The position numbers and the translations under genes were made by a program. The notes below the pieces were generated by a model that ran no database searches, was not told the DNA's origin, and saw only the letters and a list, made by a program, of their open reading frames with translations. From Lawsonibacter sp900766145 (GTDB lineage Bacteria > Bacillota > Clostridia > Oscillospirales > Oscillospiraceae), in the NCBI RefSeq assembly GCF_030372275.1, contig NZ_JAUDDJ010000003.1: a stretch of DNA of 64,000 bases; one strand, written 5' to 3'. Positions 35,638 to 43,883 of the stretch are shown here, one piece after another. The first letter of the stretch is position 1, and each line of letters begins with the position of its first letter.

Positions 35638-35982
35638 ATGAGCTGGGACATTGAAGTACGCGAGAAAGTATATCAGCGCCTTGCCAATGAGATTTTCTTT
35701 CGTATCCTTCATGGGGAGTATGGGTTGGGGACAAAAATGCCCTCATACACAGAGCTTTCAAAAACGGCCGGGAGCAGTCCGGAAACCGTTAGAAAGGCAT
35801 TCAGTGAACTGTGCCGCCTCGGCCTTATTGATAAGACCCGCTATGGCTATTTTGTGACATCAAATCGTAGCCGAGTAGCTGAATATCGTCAGAATTACCT
35901 CGCTGATTTGGAAGGGAAGTACTTGGATGCAAAAGCAAAAGTCAGCGTAGCGGCTGATGGGGGAATAACTTGTTCAAAATAG
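35638..35982 (+). CDS. GntR/YtrA-type transcription regulator
   Basis: A 114-residue protein. Residues 8-75 are a GntR winged helix (VYQRLANEIFFRILHGEY, KMPSYTELSKTAGSSPETVRKAFSEL, GLIDKTRYGYFV). The short tail without an effector domain fits the YtrA subgroup, which typically regulates adjacent ABC transporter operons. It is the last gene of the 33315-35982 unit, so autoregulation of that operon is likely. Confidence 0.8.
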   Translation: MSWDIEVREKVYQRLANEIFFRILHGEYGLGTKMPSYTELSKTAGSSPETVRKAFSELCRLGLIDKTRYGYFVTSNRSRVAEYRQNYLADLEGKYLDAKAKVSVAADGGITCSK

Positions 35983-36088
35983 TACCCGCCCTGATACTTT
36001 CCTTATATTTCGCTGGTAAGATTTCTCCGATGGCAGAGACTTATTTCAGTACCTTATAGTCCACTGTATCACGGCCGTGAGTAAGCAA

Positions 36089-36124
36089 GAAGGCGGACGG
36101 TCCAAAAAACCGGCCGCCTTCTTT
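36089..36124 (+). terminator. Bidirectional terminator
   Basis: A 13-bp stem (36089-36101 with 36109-36121, one mismatch) lies between the GntR unit and the convergent minus-strand kinase gene. CTTT follows on the plus strand, and short T runs occur both ways. Confidence 0.7.
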
Positions 36125-37341
36125 CAGGCATTGCTTGTGGGCAGGGAAATGGAAACCTCCAGTCCGTGGGATGCCCCCTTCCGAAATTGCACCGTCCCGC
36201 CGTGGGCCTCGGCGATCTGCCGCACCAGCTTGAGGCCCGTGCCGTGGGCGGCGCCGCCGTCGGCCTCCAGCTGGCGGGTGGGATCAACCGCTGCCAGAGC
36301 AGTCACCGCCGCGCCGCCCTCCACGAACAGGACGACTTCTCTGCCCTCGGCCCTGGCCCCCAGGCGGATGGAGCCGCCCGGCGCGTTGTGCCGCACACAG
36401 TTGGTAAGCAGGTTGTTCACCGCCCGGCGGAGCAGGAAGGGGTCTGCCTCGATTTGGGGCAGAGGCTCCGACGGCAGATCCATCTCGAAGTCGAAGCCCT
36501 CCCCCATGCCGCCGTTGAGAAAGTCGGCGGCGGTCTGGCGGAGGAACGCCTCCACCTGGAGGGGCTCTTTCCGCAGGGCCTGCATGGCGCAGTCCAGCCG
36601 CATGGTGAGATTCAGGTCGTTCACCAGATCCCGGATCTCCTGGCTCTGGGCGCGGATGATCCCCGCCTGCCTCCGGCGCTCCGGCGGCAGATCCTCCGCC
36701 CCCTCCATCTGGGCGGCGTAGCCCATGACCATGGAGAGCGGGGTGCGGATGTCGTGGGACACGCCGTTGATCCAGTCGGACCGGGCGGCGTCCCGCACCC
36801 GCTGGGCCTGCCGGAACCACCGGCGCACCGCGAAGTAGGCCAGAAGCAGCACGCACCCGAGGGCCAGCAGAAAGATGCCGCCGATCCACAGGGGCGCGTC
36901 GTGGAGCAGACGGGACTGCATGGAGATGTCATGCTTCCACACGCTCCCCTTGGGCGAGCCCACCACCAGCAGTCCGTCCTCCCGGATGCGGCACTGCACC
37001 GGGTAGTCATTGAGATACCACCGGGTGAAGGAGGCCACGTCCGTGAGGGCATACTGTTCCGGCACGTCGGAGGGCTTGCGGAGGGACCAGACCACCTGCC
37101 CATCCTCGCCGATCAGGATGGCCCAGCGGTCATCCCCCAGCAGCGCATCACCAGAAAAGTCATACTCCGTCCCATCATAGGTCAGGGCGTCGGAGACACG
37201 GGTGACAGAGACGCTCCAGCTCCGGCCGCCGTCGGAGTAGTAGAAGGCGAGGGCCAGGATGCCCGCTATGGTGATAACGGCGATGAGCGCCGCCGAGGCG
37301 GTCACCAGCATGGCCCCCTTGAAAATGCTTCGCAAACTCAT
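36124..37341 (-). CDS. Sensor histidine kinase of LanFEG module
   Basis: A 405-residue kinase with helices at about 10-35 and 138-162 and an extracellular loop of about 100 residues. The phospho-acceptor His is in GVSHDIRTPLSMVMGYA, with N-box NNLLTNCVRHN. The G-box region (GTGLKLVRQIAEAHGG) is intact. It follows its regulator gene with a four-base overlap. Divergent to this pair lies a three-gene ABC transporter of the lantibiotic-immunity type, its probable target. The extracellular loop suggests direct ligand sensing. Confidence 0.85.
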   Translation of the reverse strand: MSLRSIFKGAMLVTASAALIAVITIAGILALAFYYSDGGRSWSVSVTRVSDALTYDGTEYDFSGDALLGDDRWAILIGEDGQVVWSLRKPSDVPEQYALTDVASFTRWYLNDYPVQCRIREDGLLVVGSPKGSVWKHDISMQSRLLHDAPLWIGGIFLLALGCVLLLAYFAVRRWFRQAQRVRDAARSDWINGVSHDIRTPLSMVMGYAAQMEGAEDLPPERRRQAGIIRAQSQEIRDLVNDLNLTMRLDCAMQALRKEPLQVEAFLRQTAADFLNGGMGEGFDFEMDLPSEPLPQIEADPFLLRRAVNNLLTNCVRHNAPGGSIRLGARAEGREVVLFVEGGAAVTALAAVDPTRQLEADGGAAHGTGLKLVRQIAEAHGGTVQFRKGASHGLEVSISLPTSNA

Positions 37342-38024
37342 TTCGTCCCCTCCCGGTTCAAGCGGTAGCCCAGGCCACGCACCGTCAGCAGATACCTCGG
37401 GTGGGAGGGGTCCGCCTCGATCTTCTCCCGCAGGCGGCGGATGTGGACCATAAGGGTGTTCTCATAGCCCACCAGTGGCCCGTCCCACAATGCGGCGCAC
37501 AGGGTGTCGATGGTGACGATATTGCCCCGGGCGTCCCACAGTTTGCGGAGCAGGGTGAACTCCTTGGCAGTGAGGGCGGTTTCCACCTCGTTCCGACGGA
37601 CTGCGCTCTTGCCCCAGTCGATCTCCGCGTCCCCCAGTCGGGCGGTCTGGGGCTCCTCCCGGTATACCCGCCGGAGCACCGCGTGCAGGCGGAGCAGCAG
37701 CTCCTGGGGCAGAAAGGGCTTGGTGATATAGTCGTCCGCCCCAAGGCCCAGCCCCTGGAGCCGGTCGGCGTCCTCGTCCCGGGCGGAGAGGAACAGCACC
37801 GGCACGTCCCGGTTTTCCCGGAGTTTCCCCAACAGAGAGAAGCCGTCCCCGTCCGGCAGGTTCACGTCCAGCAGCACCGCGTCCGGCGGCAAAATCTGAA
37901 ACTGCTCCAGCGCCTGGGCGCAGGTGAGGGCGGATGCTGTCTCATAGCCGGCCTGGGTTAGGATCTCCTTCACCATGTTCTGCAGGGCGGCCTCGTCGTC
38001 CACGATCAAAATGCGATAGGCCAT
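37338..38024 (-). CDS. OmpR-type response regulator of LanFEG module
   Basis: A 228-residue regulator starting at the ATG at 38024 behind AAAGGAGG. The receiver has VDDEA, phospho-acceptor VLLDVNLPDGDGF and a KPF lysine. The winged helix has LTAKEFTLLRKLWDARG and RGLGYRLNREG. It sits divergently to the ABC genes at 38175 across a 150-bp region holding three GTAAGG repeats at 11-bp multiples, its likely binding sites. It is co-translated with the kinase. Confidence 0.9.
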   Translation of the reverse strand: MAYRILIVDDEAALQNMVKEILTQAGYETASALTCAQALEQFQILPPDAVLLDVNLPDGDGFSLLGKLRENRDVPVLFLSARDEDADRLQGLGLGADDYITKPFLPQELLLRLHAVLRRVYREEPQTARLGDAEIDWGKSAVRRNEVETALTAKEFTLLRKLWDARGNIVTIDTLCAALWDGPLVGYENTLMVHIRRLREKIEADPSHPRYLLTVRGLGYRLNREGTK

Positions 38025-38097
38025 ACTGCGGCCTCCTTTATCATTTTCCCTTTCATTATACCAAATCCTGTCCATCCGTCCAGACCCAGCCGAAGAA

Positions 38098-38136
38098 GTA
38101 AGGTAAACGTAAGGTGGGCTTCATGGGGGCGTAAGG
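38098..38136 (+). promoter_or_regulatory. Helically phased GTAAGG repeats in front of LanFEG-type operon
   Basis: GTAAGG occurs at 38098, 38109 and 38131, that is 11 and 22 bp apart, one face of the helix. A -10-like TATCCT follows at 38146 with no recognisable -35. This fits an OmpR-family activator array driving the ABC operon. Confidence 0.6.
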
Positions 38137-38174
38137 CGGGGGTGCTATCCTTGGGGACATAAGGAGGTCTTGCC

Positions 38175-39086
38175 ATGAACATCATTGAGACACACGACCT
38201 GTGCAAGCAGTATGGAAACGCCCTGCGGGTGGCCCACCTGGACCTGAATGTGCCCGAGGGCAGCGTCTACGGCTTCCTGGGCCCCAATGGGGCAGGAAAA
38301 TCCACCACCCTGAAGATGCTCCTGGGCCTGGTGCGCCCCACGGCGGGGGACATCCGGGTGCTGGGGAAGAAGATGGACGGCGGAAACCGTCTGGCCGTGC
38401 TCCGGCAGGTGGGGAGCCTCATCGAGAGCCCCAGTTACTACGGCCACCTCACCGGGGAGGAGAATCTGCGGATCGTCCAGACCCTCCGGGGGGTGCCGGA
38501 GAAAAACATCCGGGAGGTGCTGCAGATCGTCCGGCTGGACGGCCAGCGGGGCAAGCGGGTGGCCCACTACTCTCTCGGCATGAAGCAGCGCCTGGGTTTG
38601 GCGGCGGCCCTGCTGGGCTATCCCAAGCTGCTGATCCTGGACGAGCCCACCAACGGCCTGGACCCGGCGGGCATCCAGGAGATGCGGGAGCTGATCTGCT
38701 CCCTGCCCGAGCGGTTCGGCATGACGGTGGTGGTGTCCAGCCACCTCTTGAGCGAGATCGACCAGATGGCGGACCATGTGGCCATCATCCGGGAGGGGGA
38801 GCTGGTGTTCCAGGACACCCTGGAGGCCCTCCACGGCCGCAGCCGCCACCACCTGGCCCTGCGCACCACCAACAACGCCGTGGCCCGGGCCGTTCTCCAG
38901 GAGAAGTCCGTGCCCTGCCAGGAGGAAGAGGGCTATCTCATCCTCCCCATCCTCTCCGACGAGATCGCCGCCCAGCTCACCCGTCTGCTGGGGTCGCGCA
39001 ATCTGGGCGTCATCCGCTTAGAGGAGCGGCAGAAGAGTTTGGAGGACATTTTCCTGGAACTGACGGGAAAGGCGGCGAGCCTGTGA
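38175..39086 (+). CDS. Lantibiotic-immunity-type ABC ATPase (LanF/BcrA-like)
   Basis: A 303-residue ATPase with Walker A GPNGAGKSTTLK, signature YSLGMKQRLGLA, Walker B LLILDEPTNGLDPAG and H-loop VSSHLLSE. The roughly 90-residue C-terminal extension is typical of BcrA/LanF-type subunits, which serve self-protection or resistance to lantibiotics and bacitracin. It is followed by two permease genes (E and G type) with overlapping or close starts. AAGGAGG precedes the start. Confidence 0.9.
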   Translation: MNIIETHDLCKQYGNALRVAHLDLNVPEGSVYGFLGPNGAGKSTTLKMLLGLVRPTAGDIRVLGKKMDGGNRLAVLRQVGSLIESPSYYGHLTGEENLRIVQTLRGVPEKNIREVLQIVRLDGQRGKRVAHYSLGMKQRLGLAAALLGYPKLLILDEPTNGLDPAGIQEMRELICSLPERFGMTVVVSSHLLSEIDQMADHVAIIREGELVFQDTLEALHGRSRHHLALRTTNNAVARAVLQEKSVPCQEEEGYLILPILSDEIAAQLTRLLGSRNLGVIRLEERQKSLEDIFLELTGKAASL

Positions 39087-39832
39087 AACTGCTGAGACTG
39101 GAGTTTTTCAAGTGCCGCCGGCGGAAGATCCTGCTGGTGTGCGCCGCCGTGCTGGCGGCGGAGCTGCTGTGGCTCGTCACTACCTTTCTCCGGCAGGACG
39201 CCGAGGATCTCCGCCAGGGCTGGATGCTGCTGCTCTATAACCTGGCCATGGTGGACGCCATCATCATGCCCATCAGCGTGGCCACCATCGCCAGCCGGAA
39301 CTGCGAGCTGGAGCACAAGGGTACCACCCTGAAACTGCTGGAGACTATGGCGGCGCCGGGGCGGCTTTACGGGGCTAAACTCACCTGGGGCGCCCTGGTG
39401 CTGGCGGCCCTGCTGATCATCCGGTGGGCGCTCTTCATGGGGGTAGGCATCCTGTGGCAGTTCCCGGGGGAGGTTCCCTGGGGGCGGTTCGGGATATTTA
39501 CCCTGATCTCCTGGGCGGTGTCCATGATGGTCTACGCCCTGCAGCAGGGCTTGTCCCTGCGCTTTCCAAACCAGGCAGTGGCCCTGGTGTGCGGGATCTC
39601 CGGGAGCTTTCTCGGCATCCTGTCCCTGCTGTTCCCGCCGGCCCTGACCCGGTGTATCCCCTGGGGCTACTACGGTCTTTTATCCCTGGTGGGGATGAAC
39701 TGGGACCCGGACACCCGGTTCACCTGGTTCTACTGGGAGTGGCCGGCGCCGATGGATGCGGCGCTCCTGTGCCTGTGGGCGGCGCTGTTCCTGATCGTGG
39801 GCCGGGCGCTGTTTGTGCGGAAGGAGGTGTGA
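39083..39832 (+). CDS. LanE-type ABC permease
   Basis: A 249-residue membrane protein starting at GTG (39083), overlapping the ATPase stop. Six helices are predicted. The opening KLLRLEFFKCRRRKILLV is the usual amphipathic lead-in of LanE/MutE permeases, and CELEHKGTTLKLL follows the first helices. It forms a transporter with the neighbouring ATPase and the second permease. Confidence 0.85.
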   Translation: MKLLRLEFFKCRRRKILLVCAAVLAAELLWLVTTFLRQDAEDLRQGWMLLLYNLAMVDAIIMPISVATIASRNCELEHKGTTLKLLETMAAPGRLYGAKLTWGALVLAALLIIRWALFMGVGILWQFPGEVPWGRFGIFTLISWAVSMMVYALQQGLSLRFPNQAVALVCGISGSFLGILSLLFPPALTRCIPWGYYGLLSLVGMNWDPDTRFTWFYWEWPAPMDAALLCLWAALFLIVGRALFVRKEV

Positions 39833-39835
39833 GGG

Positions 39836-40564
39836 ATGCTGCTGCGTTGTCTGAGGGCGGAACTGATCAAATTCCGCCGGTCGCCGGTGTGGCTGGCCTT
39901 TGTGGTGCTGCCCATTTTCCCGGCCATCCTGGGCACCATGAACTATCTGGGGAATCTGGGGCTGCTGCGGAGCGAGTGGTACAGCCTGTGGAGCCAGCAC
40001 ACCCTGTTCTCCTCCATGTTCTTCCTGCCGGCCCTGCTGGGGGTGTTCTGCGCCTGGCAGTGGCGGCTGGAGCACACGGACCACAACTGGAACAGTTTTC
40101 TCACCGCGCCGGTGCCGGTGGGGGCCCTGTGCTTTGCCAAGCTGATCTGGGCGGCGGTCATGTCCCTGCTCTCCCAGGCCTGGATCGGGGCGCTGTTTAT
40201 TATCAGCGGGAAGATCGTGGGGCTCACCGGCCCCATCCCGCCGGAGCTGCTCGGGTGGCTGGCGTGCGGGGCCGTGGGCGGCGTGTCGGTGTGCGCGGTG
40301 CAGCTCTACTTCAGCCTGATCATTCGTGCCTTCGCCCCGCCGGTGGCCTTTGGCCTGGTGGGAGGCATTGCGGGGCTGATTGTCACGGCCCAGGGGTTCG
40401 GGTACGCCTTCCCGTACTCCCTGCTGTGCATCGGGATGCGGGCCAACAATCCGAATATGGAGTTGGACTTCGCCCCCTTCCTGCTCTCCGCTTTTGTCTA
40501 CACGGCGGTGTTCACCCTTCTGGCCGTCCGCCATCTCCGGCGGCACGATGTGGCGGCGGAGTAA
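39836..40564 (+). CDS. LanG-type ABC permease
   Basis: A 242-residue membrane protein with six predicted helices and the same layout as its neighbour (CLRAELIKFRRSPVWLAF; WRLEHTDHNWNSFLTAPV). It is homologous in pattern to LanE, as in LanFEG sets where two related permeases pair with one ATPase. GGAGGTG overlaps the preceding gene's end. No lantibiotic precursor or modification gene is nearby, so resistance rather than producer immunity is likely. Confidence 0.85.
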   Translation: MLLRCLRAELIKFRRSPVWLAFVVLPIFPAILGTMNYLGNLGLLRSEWYSLWSQHTLFSSMFFLPALLGVFCAWQWRLEHTDHNWNSFLTAPVPVGALCFAKLIWAAVMSLLSQAWIGALFIISGKIVGLTGPIPPELLGWLACGAVGGVSVCAVQLYFSLIIRAFAPPVAFGLVGGIAGLIVTAQGFGYAFPYSLLCIGMRANNPNMELDFAPFLLSAFVYTAVFTLLAVRHLRRHDVAAE

Positions 40565-40590
40565 AGCAAACGGACATCGGAGCGCCCCGG

Positions 40591-40620
40591 GCCGTCCCGT
40601 CCATACAGATATGGGACGGC
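40591..40620 (+). other. Hairpin without T tract
   Basis: GCCGTCCC (40591-40598) and GGGACGGC (40613-40620) form an 8-bp stem between the LanG gene and the lipoprotein gene. Without a T run it is a weak terminator or processing site at best. Confidence 0.35.
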
Positions 40621-40653
40621 TTGGGACGCCCTTTGGCGGAATGGAGGAACGCT

Positions 40654-41268
40654 ATGAAGAAACTTGAAAACAAAAGGATGTCGCTCCTGCTGTGCGGCCT
40701 GCTCTGCGCCCTTCTGCTGTCCGGCTGTTCCAGCATGATGCAGAACCTGGCGGACGGGACGGATGCGGTGCTGGGCGGCTTGGCAAATGGGGCAGACCAG
40801 GTCACCGGCACCCTTGCGGATATGACAGACTCAGCCCTCGACGCCGTGGCCGACGCGACGGATGACTCAGTGAAGGACGCCATTCTGGACGCCTACAGAT
40901 CACTGGTGGATACCGCCGGATCCTGGGCGCTGACATCGGACCACTCCCTCCGGGGGGAGCGAGGACGGGGTGAGGACGACTACACCGGCACTTATGCGGC
41001 CGACTACGAGGACTTCTCCGGTACGGAGCTGCTCTTCGGAGGCACCACGCTGGAACGGGAGGCCGGGGATACGGTAGAGGTCACCTGCTCCCTTGCCATC
41101 GAGGAGGGGGAGGCCGCCGTCTTCCTGCGCTCCGGCTCGGAGAACCCGGTGATCCTGCTGTCCGAGAGCGGGGATTACTCCGGAACCATCGAGGTGGGCG
41201 GAGGCAGCGTCTATCTCGGTGTCTGGGCCGAGAACGTGACTGGGAGCGTGTCCATTCAAATCGAGTAA
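40654..41268 (+). CDS. Lipoprotein of unknown function
   Basis: A 204-residue lipoprotein starting at the ATG at 40654 behind GGAGG. The signal peptide ends in the lipobox LLSGC (Cys about residue 24). Residues 25-70 repeat a helical ADGTDAVLGG/ANGADQVTG motif. The C-terminal 110 residues are a beta-sandwich-like domain (TVEVTCSLAIEEGEAAVFL; GSVSIQIE). It lies 90 bases after the LanFEG-type genes and just before a glycosyltransferase gene, so an envelope role is likely. A lantibiotic-binding LanI-type role is possible but unsupported by sequence. Confidence 0.65.
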   Translation: MKKLENKRMSLLLCGLLCALLLSGCSSMMQNLADGTDAVLGGLANGADQVTGTLADMTDSALDAVADATDDSVKDAILDAYRSLVDTAGSWALTSDHSLRGERGRGEDDYTGTYAADYEDFSGTELLFGGTTLEREAGDTVEVTCSLAIEEGEAAVFLRSGSENPVILLSESGDYSGTIEVGGGSVYLGVWAENVTGSVSIQIE

Positions 41269-41283
41269 ACTGTGAGGTGCGTC

Positions 41284-41988
41284 ATGCGGATACTGAAAAG
41301 ACTGCTGGTGCGGATCATTCTGCTGATCGTAGCCGCCGGGATTTTGTGCGGCAGTGTGGTGGCTGTTCTGGGCTACCTGATGTATCGTGACGCACTCAAG
41401 GAGCAGAGCTTGGAGGACAAGGTTGCAGAGGTGCAGGCAGATCCCAGCTACACGCCGCTTGCAGACCTGCCGGAGATCTATCTTGATGCGGTCGTGGCAG
41501 TGGAGGACCACCGCTTTGAACAGCATTGCGGCATCGACATCATCGCCATCGCCAGAGCTGCCTGGAACAACATCAAGTCCTGGAGCCTGCGGGAAGGCGG
41601 CAGCACCATCACTCAGCAGCTTGCCAAGAACCTGTATTTTACCCAGGAGCGGAGTTTTATCCGTAAGGCTGCGGAGGTTTTCATGGCCTTTCGGCTGGAG
41701 CAGACCTACTCAAAGGACGAGATCCTGGAGCTGTATGTCAACTCCATTTACTTTGGCGACGGCTATTACTGTGTCCGGGACGCCAGCGCGGGCTACTTTG
41801 GGAAGGAGCCTGCGGACATGACGGATGACGAAGCCACGCTGCTGGCCGGAATCCCCAATGCGCCATCCGTCTACTCGCTGACGGCGAACCCAGATCTGGC
41901 TGCGCAGCGGCAGCAGTATGTTCTCCAACAGATGGTGAAATACGGGTATCTCGGCGAGGAAGAGGCGGCGGCAATTCTGCAAAACTGA
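41284..41988 (+). CDS. Monofunctional peptidoglycan glycosyltransferase (GT51)
   Basis: A 234-residue protein; the ATG at 41284 after GAGGTG is preferred to the upstream GTG at 41272. One N-terminal helix (about 8-30) anchors a GT51 domain. The catalytic Glu is in VEDHRFEQHCGID, followed by GGSTITQQLAKNLYF and YVNSIYFGDGYY. GT51 enzymes polymerise lipid II into glycan strands. Here there is no transpeptidase domain, so it is a stand-alone MtgA-like form. Its place beside peptide-resistance transporters suggests a wall-stress role. The first winged-helix paralogue follows 34 bases on. Confidence 0.85.
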   Translation: MRILKRLLVRIILLIVAAGILCGSVVAVLGYLMYRDALKEQSLEDKVAEVQADPSYTPLADLPEIYLDAVVAVEDHRFEQHCGIDIIAIARAAWNNIKSWSLREGGSTITQQLAKNLYFTQERSFIRKAAEVFMAFRLEQTYSKDEILELYVNSIYFGDGYYCVRDASAGYFGKEPADMTDDEATLLAGIPNAPSVYSLTANPDLAAQRQQYVLQQMVKYGYLGEEEAAAILQN

Positions 41989-42022
41989 TCATGCCGCAGA
42001 AAACCCCAGGGAGGTGAGCAGC

Positions 42023-42445
42023 ATGGAGGAGATTGTTGTCATTCGGGCGAGGGATCCGGACGGCAGCGTGTTCAAGGCCGTCATGGACTCGCTGAAGGGT
42101 AAAAGGGCAGAGGTAGTCGATGTTGCTGCCCCTGCGACCTCCGTGCTGCGCATCGGGGAACTGGAGATCCATCATAAGCACCGCCGGGTGCTCATGGCGG
42201 GAAGGGAAGTGGAACTCAATCATGGGGAGTATGCCATGCTCTACTGCATGGCCAGTTCACCAGGGCAGGTGTTCTCCAAAGCGCAGCTCTATGAGGCCGC
42301 CTGGGGAGAGGAATATCTTCACGGGACAAACTCCGTGGAGAATACCATCTGGCGGCTGAGAAGAAAACTGGAGGAGGACCCCAGGCATCCGGCGTACATC
42401 AAAACAGTGGTGGGGACAGGGTATCGTCTGGATTATCCGCATTGA
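42023..42445 (+). CDS. Receiver-less OmpR-type winged-helix regulator, copy 1
   Basis: A 140-residue protein from the ATG at 42023 (GGGAGGTGA). The first 45 residues (EEIVVIRARDPDGSVF) are not a receiver domain and carry no phospho-acceptor pocket. Residues 48-138 are a full OmpR/PhoB winged helix (GELEIHHKHRRVLM, VELNHGEYAMLYCMASSPGQ, NSVENTIWRLRRKLEEDP). It is one of three paralogues in this window (also 45295 and 53749); the first two are nearly identical at DNA level. Regulation without phosphorylation is implied. Its targets may be the genes it borders. Confidence 0.8.
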   Translation: MEEIVVIRARDPDGSVFKAVMDSLKGKRAEVVDVAAPATSVLRIGELEIHHKHRRVLMAGREVELNHGEYAMLYCMASSPGQVFSKAQLYEAAWGEEYLHGTNSVENTIWRLRRKLEEDPRHPAYIKTVVGTGYRLDYPH

Positions 42446-42496
42446 AGAAGAGGGGAGAAGCGATAGTTAATCTTTTACTTGTAATTAGCAAAAATG

Positions 42497-42539
42497 AATG
42501 AACATTATTCATTGACATTTCAAAAAAGGGTGCTATACT
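42497..42539 (+). promoter_or_regulatory. Promoter and TetR-type operator of methyltransferase gene
   Basis: The palindrome AATGAA-N5-TTCATT (42497-42513) overlaps a sigma-A promoter (TTGACA 42512-42517, 16 bp, TATACT 42534-42539). The same 17-bp palindrome lies before the MATE gene at 43843, and a weaker one before the TetR gene. Confidence 0.75.
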
Positions 42540-42563
42540 AATTGGTGGAAAGGAGGTCAAACC

Positions 42564-43172
42564 ATGAACACCATAAAAGAAAACTCGAAAGCTGCATTTA
42601 ATCAGCAGGCTGCCACCTATGATAAAGATATTAAGGGCCAGCACGCCCGCTCTCTTTATCCCGTCCTGCTGGAAAAGCTGTCGCACATTCCGTTTCAATC
42701 TGCCCTCGATTTGGGATGCGGGACTGGTGAAATGCTAAAGCTCATTTTGCAGAAAGATCCCCATAAAGAATTGTGCGGCATTGATCTATCAGAGGAAATG
42801 CTTGCTGTTGCGAAATCGAAACTACCGGAACAAGTCAAGCTATTGTTGGGGGACAGCGAGGCACTCCCTTTCCCGGACAACGCCTTTGATGTTGTGTATT
42901 GCAACGACTCTTTTCATCACTATCCTGCACCGAAAGATGTATTAAGGGAGATAAACCGAGTATTGAAGCCGGGCGGCACTTTCCTGATGGGAGATTGCTG
43001 GCAACCTTTTGTAGGTCGCGTGATCATGAATTTTTATATGCGTCATAGTAAAGAAGGAGATGTGAAGATTTACTCTGAAGCCGAACTCGTCTCCATGCTT
43101 TCAGCATTTTTTCATAATGTATCATGGGAGAAGGTTGATAACACGGCGTGTATTGCTATGGGTGAAAAATGA
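42564..43172 (+). CDS. Class I SAM-dependent methyltransferase
   Basis: A 202-residue soluble enzyme with motif I ALDLGCGTGEMLKL (about residues 48-61), the acidic IDLSEEM loop binding the SAM ribose, DSEALPFPDNAFDVVYC and VLKPGGTFLMGD. It is a Methyltransf_11-type fold related to UbiE/menaquinone methylases, but the substrate cannot be predicted. AGGAGG precedes the start. It shares an operator with the TetR and MATE genes and is markedly AT-richer than its surroundings, so the cassette looks recently acquired. Methylation of a toxic small molecule before export is one speculative reading. Confidence 0.85.
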   Translation: MNTIKENSKAAFNQQAATYDKDIKGQHARSLYPVLLEKLSHIPFQSALDLGCGTGEMLKLILQKDPHKELCGIDLSEEMLAVAKSKLPEQVKLLLGDSEALPFPDNAFDVVYCNDSFHHYPAPKDVLREINRVLKPGGTFLMGDCWQPFVGRVIMNFYMRHSKEGDVKIYSEAELVSMLSAFFHNVSWEKVDNTACIAMGEK

Positions 43173-43215
43173 TTGATATTCACTCATTGATTTTTTAGAA
43201 AGGGAGTGCTATCAT
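43172..43215 (+). promoter_or_regulatory. Promoter and weaker operator of tetR
   Basis: TTGATT (43187-43192), a 17-bp spacer and TATCAT (43210-43215) form the promoter. An imperfect version of the cassette palindrome (43172-43188) overlaps the -35, suggesting autoregulation. Confidence 0.6.
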
Positions 43216-43237
43216 AGAAAGAAAGGAGGCTCAGACT

Positions 43238-43798
43238 ATGCGGGTTACAAAGGAGCCGGAAATACGCAAGCAGGAGATTTTAGATACTGCCCTCAAATTG
43301 TTCGGGGAAAATGGATATGAAAAGACCTCGATTACGGATATAGCAAAAGCAATCGGTGTGGCACAGGGTCTATGCTATCGCTATTTTCCGTCTAAAGAGG
43401 CGCTGTTTGACAGCGCGATTGAACAATATGCGGATGTCCTGGTGGAGCAGTTTATCGGTGCTGAAAAGGACGATCACAAGACCTTACGGCAGATCATTGA
43501 AGATATGCCTGCCACTATGGAAGAACGGGACACAAAATATTATTCAGTCTTTCACGGCGCAGAAAACAAGAAATTCCACGATCAGCTTTCTCTCAAAGTC
43601 TGTGAGAAGTTGGTTCCGCTTGTAGAAAAATTGTTGCTACGCGCTCGGCAAAAGGGTGAAATCCAGTTTGATGATATTCAGGCCGCTGCGATGTTCTGTG
43701 TATATGGGCAGCTTGGTATCCTGCTGGCAGACGATTTGACACAAGATGATAAGTCAAAAAGGATCCGTGAATTTCTTATATTTGCATTACACCTTTGA
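43238..43798 (+). CDS. TetR-family repressor of MATE cassette
   Basis: A 186-residue regulator. The helix-turn-helix is at residues 8-55 (RKQEILDTALKLFGENGYEKTSITDIAKAIGVAQGLCYRYF, shortened: TSITDIAKAIGVAQGLCYRY), and the remaining helices form the ligand pocket. AAGGAGG precedes the start. Matching palindromes in front of the methyltransferase, tetR itself and the MATE gene make it the probable shared repressor. AT-rich like its cassette. A terminator follows, so the MATE gene has its own promoter. Confidence 0.9.
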   Translation: MRVTKEPEIRKQEILDTALKLFGENGYEKTSITDIAKAIGVAQGLCYRYFPSKEALFDSAIEQYADVLVEQFIGAEKDDHKTLRQIIEDMPATMEERDTKYYSVFHGAENKKFHDQLSLKVCEKLVPLVEKLLLRARQKGEIQFDDIQAAAMFCVYGQLGILLADDLTQDDKSKRIREFLIFALHL

Positions 43799-43803
43799 AA
43801 CTG

Positions 43804-43831
43804 ATCCCCCGCTCTGGGGCGGGGGATTTTT
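43804..43831 (+). terminator. Terminator after tetR
   Basis: A 9-bp stem (43804-43812 with 43819-43827) runs into TTTTT at 43827-43831. Confidence 0.85.
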
Positions 43832-43842
43832 AAGGACCTGTT

Positions 43843-43859
43843 AATGAATGTTATTCATT
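43843..43859 (+). promoter_or_regulatory. TetR-type operator ahead of MATE gene
   Basis: The palindrome AATGAATGTTATTCATT has the same AATGAA-N5-TTCATT form as the site at 42497. It lies 25 bp before the MATE start codon. Confidence 0.75.
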
Positions 43860-43883
43860 CAATTATTAAGAAAGGTGATTATC

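Noticed and set aside
21480..36005. Shared 14-mer TGATACTTTCCTTA at 21480 and 35992
   Set aside because: Several 14-base matches are expected by chance in 64 kb, and the surroundings do not align.
38201..39082. Upstream part of the 543-codon frame leading into the LanE permease
   Set aside because: It overlaps the ATPase gene in another frame and is Gly/Pro-rich nonsense. The permease starts at the GTG at 39083.
39424..40653. Upstream part of the 614-codon frame leading into the lipoprotein
   Set aside because: It is out-of-frame reading of the two permease genes. The lipoprotein has its own ribosome-binding site and signal peptide at 40654.
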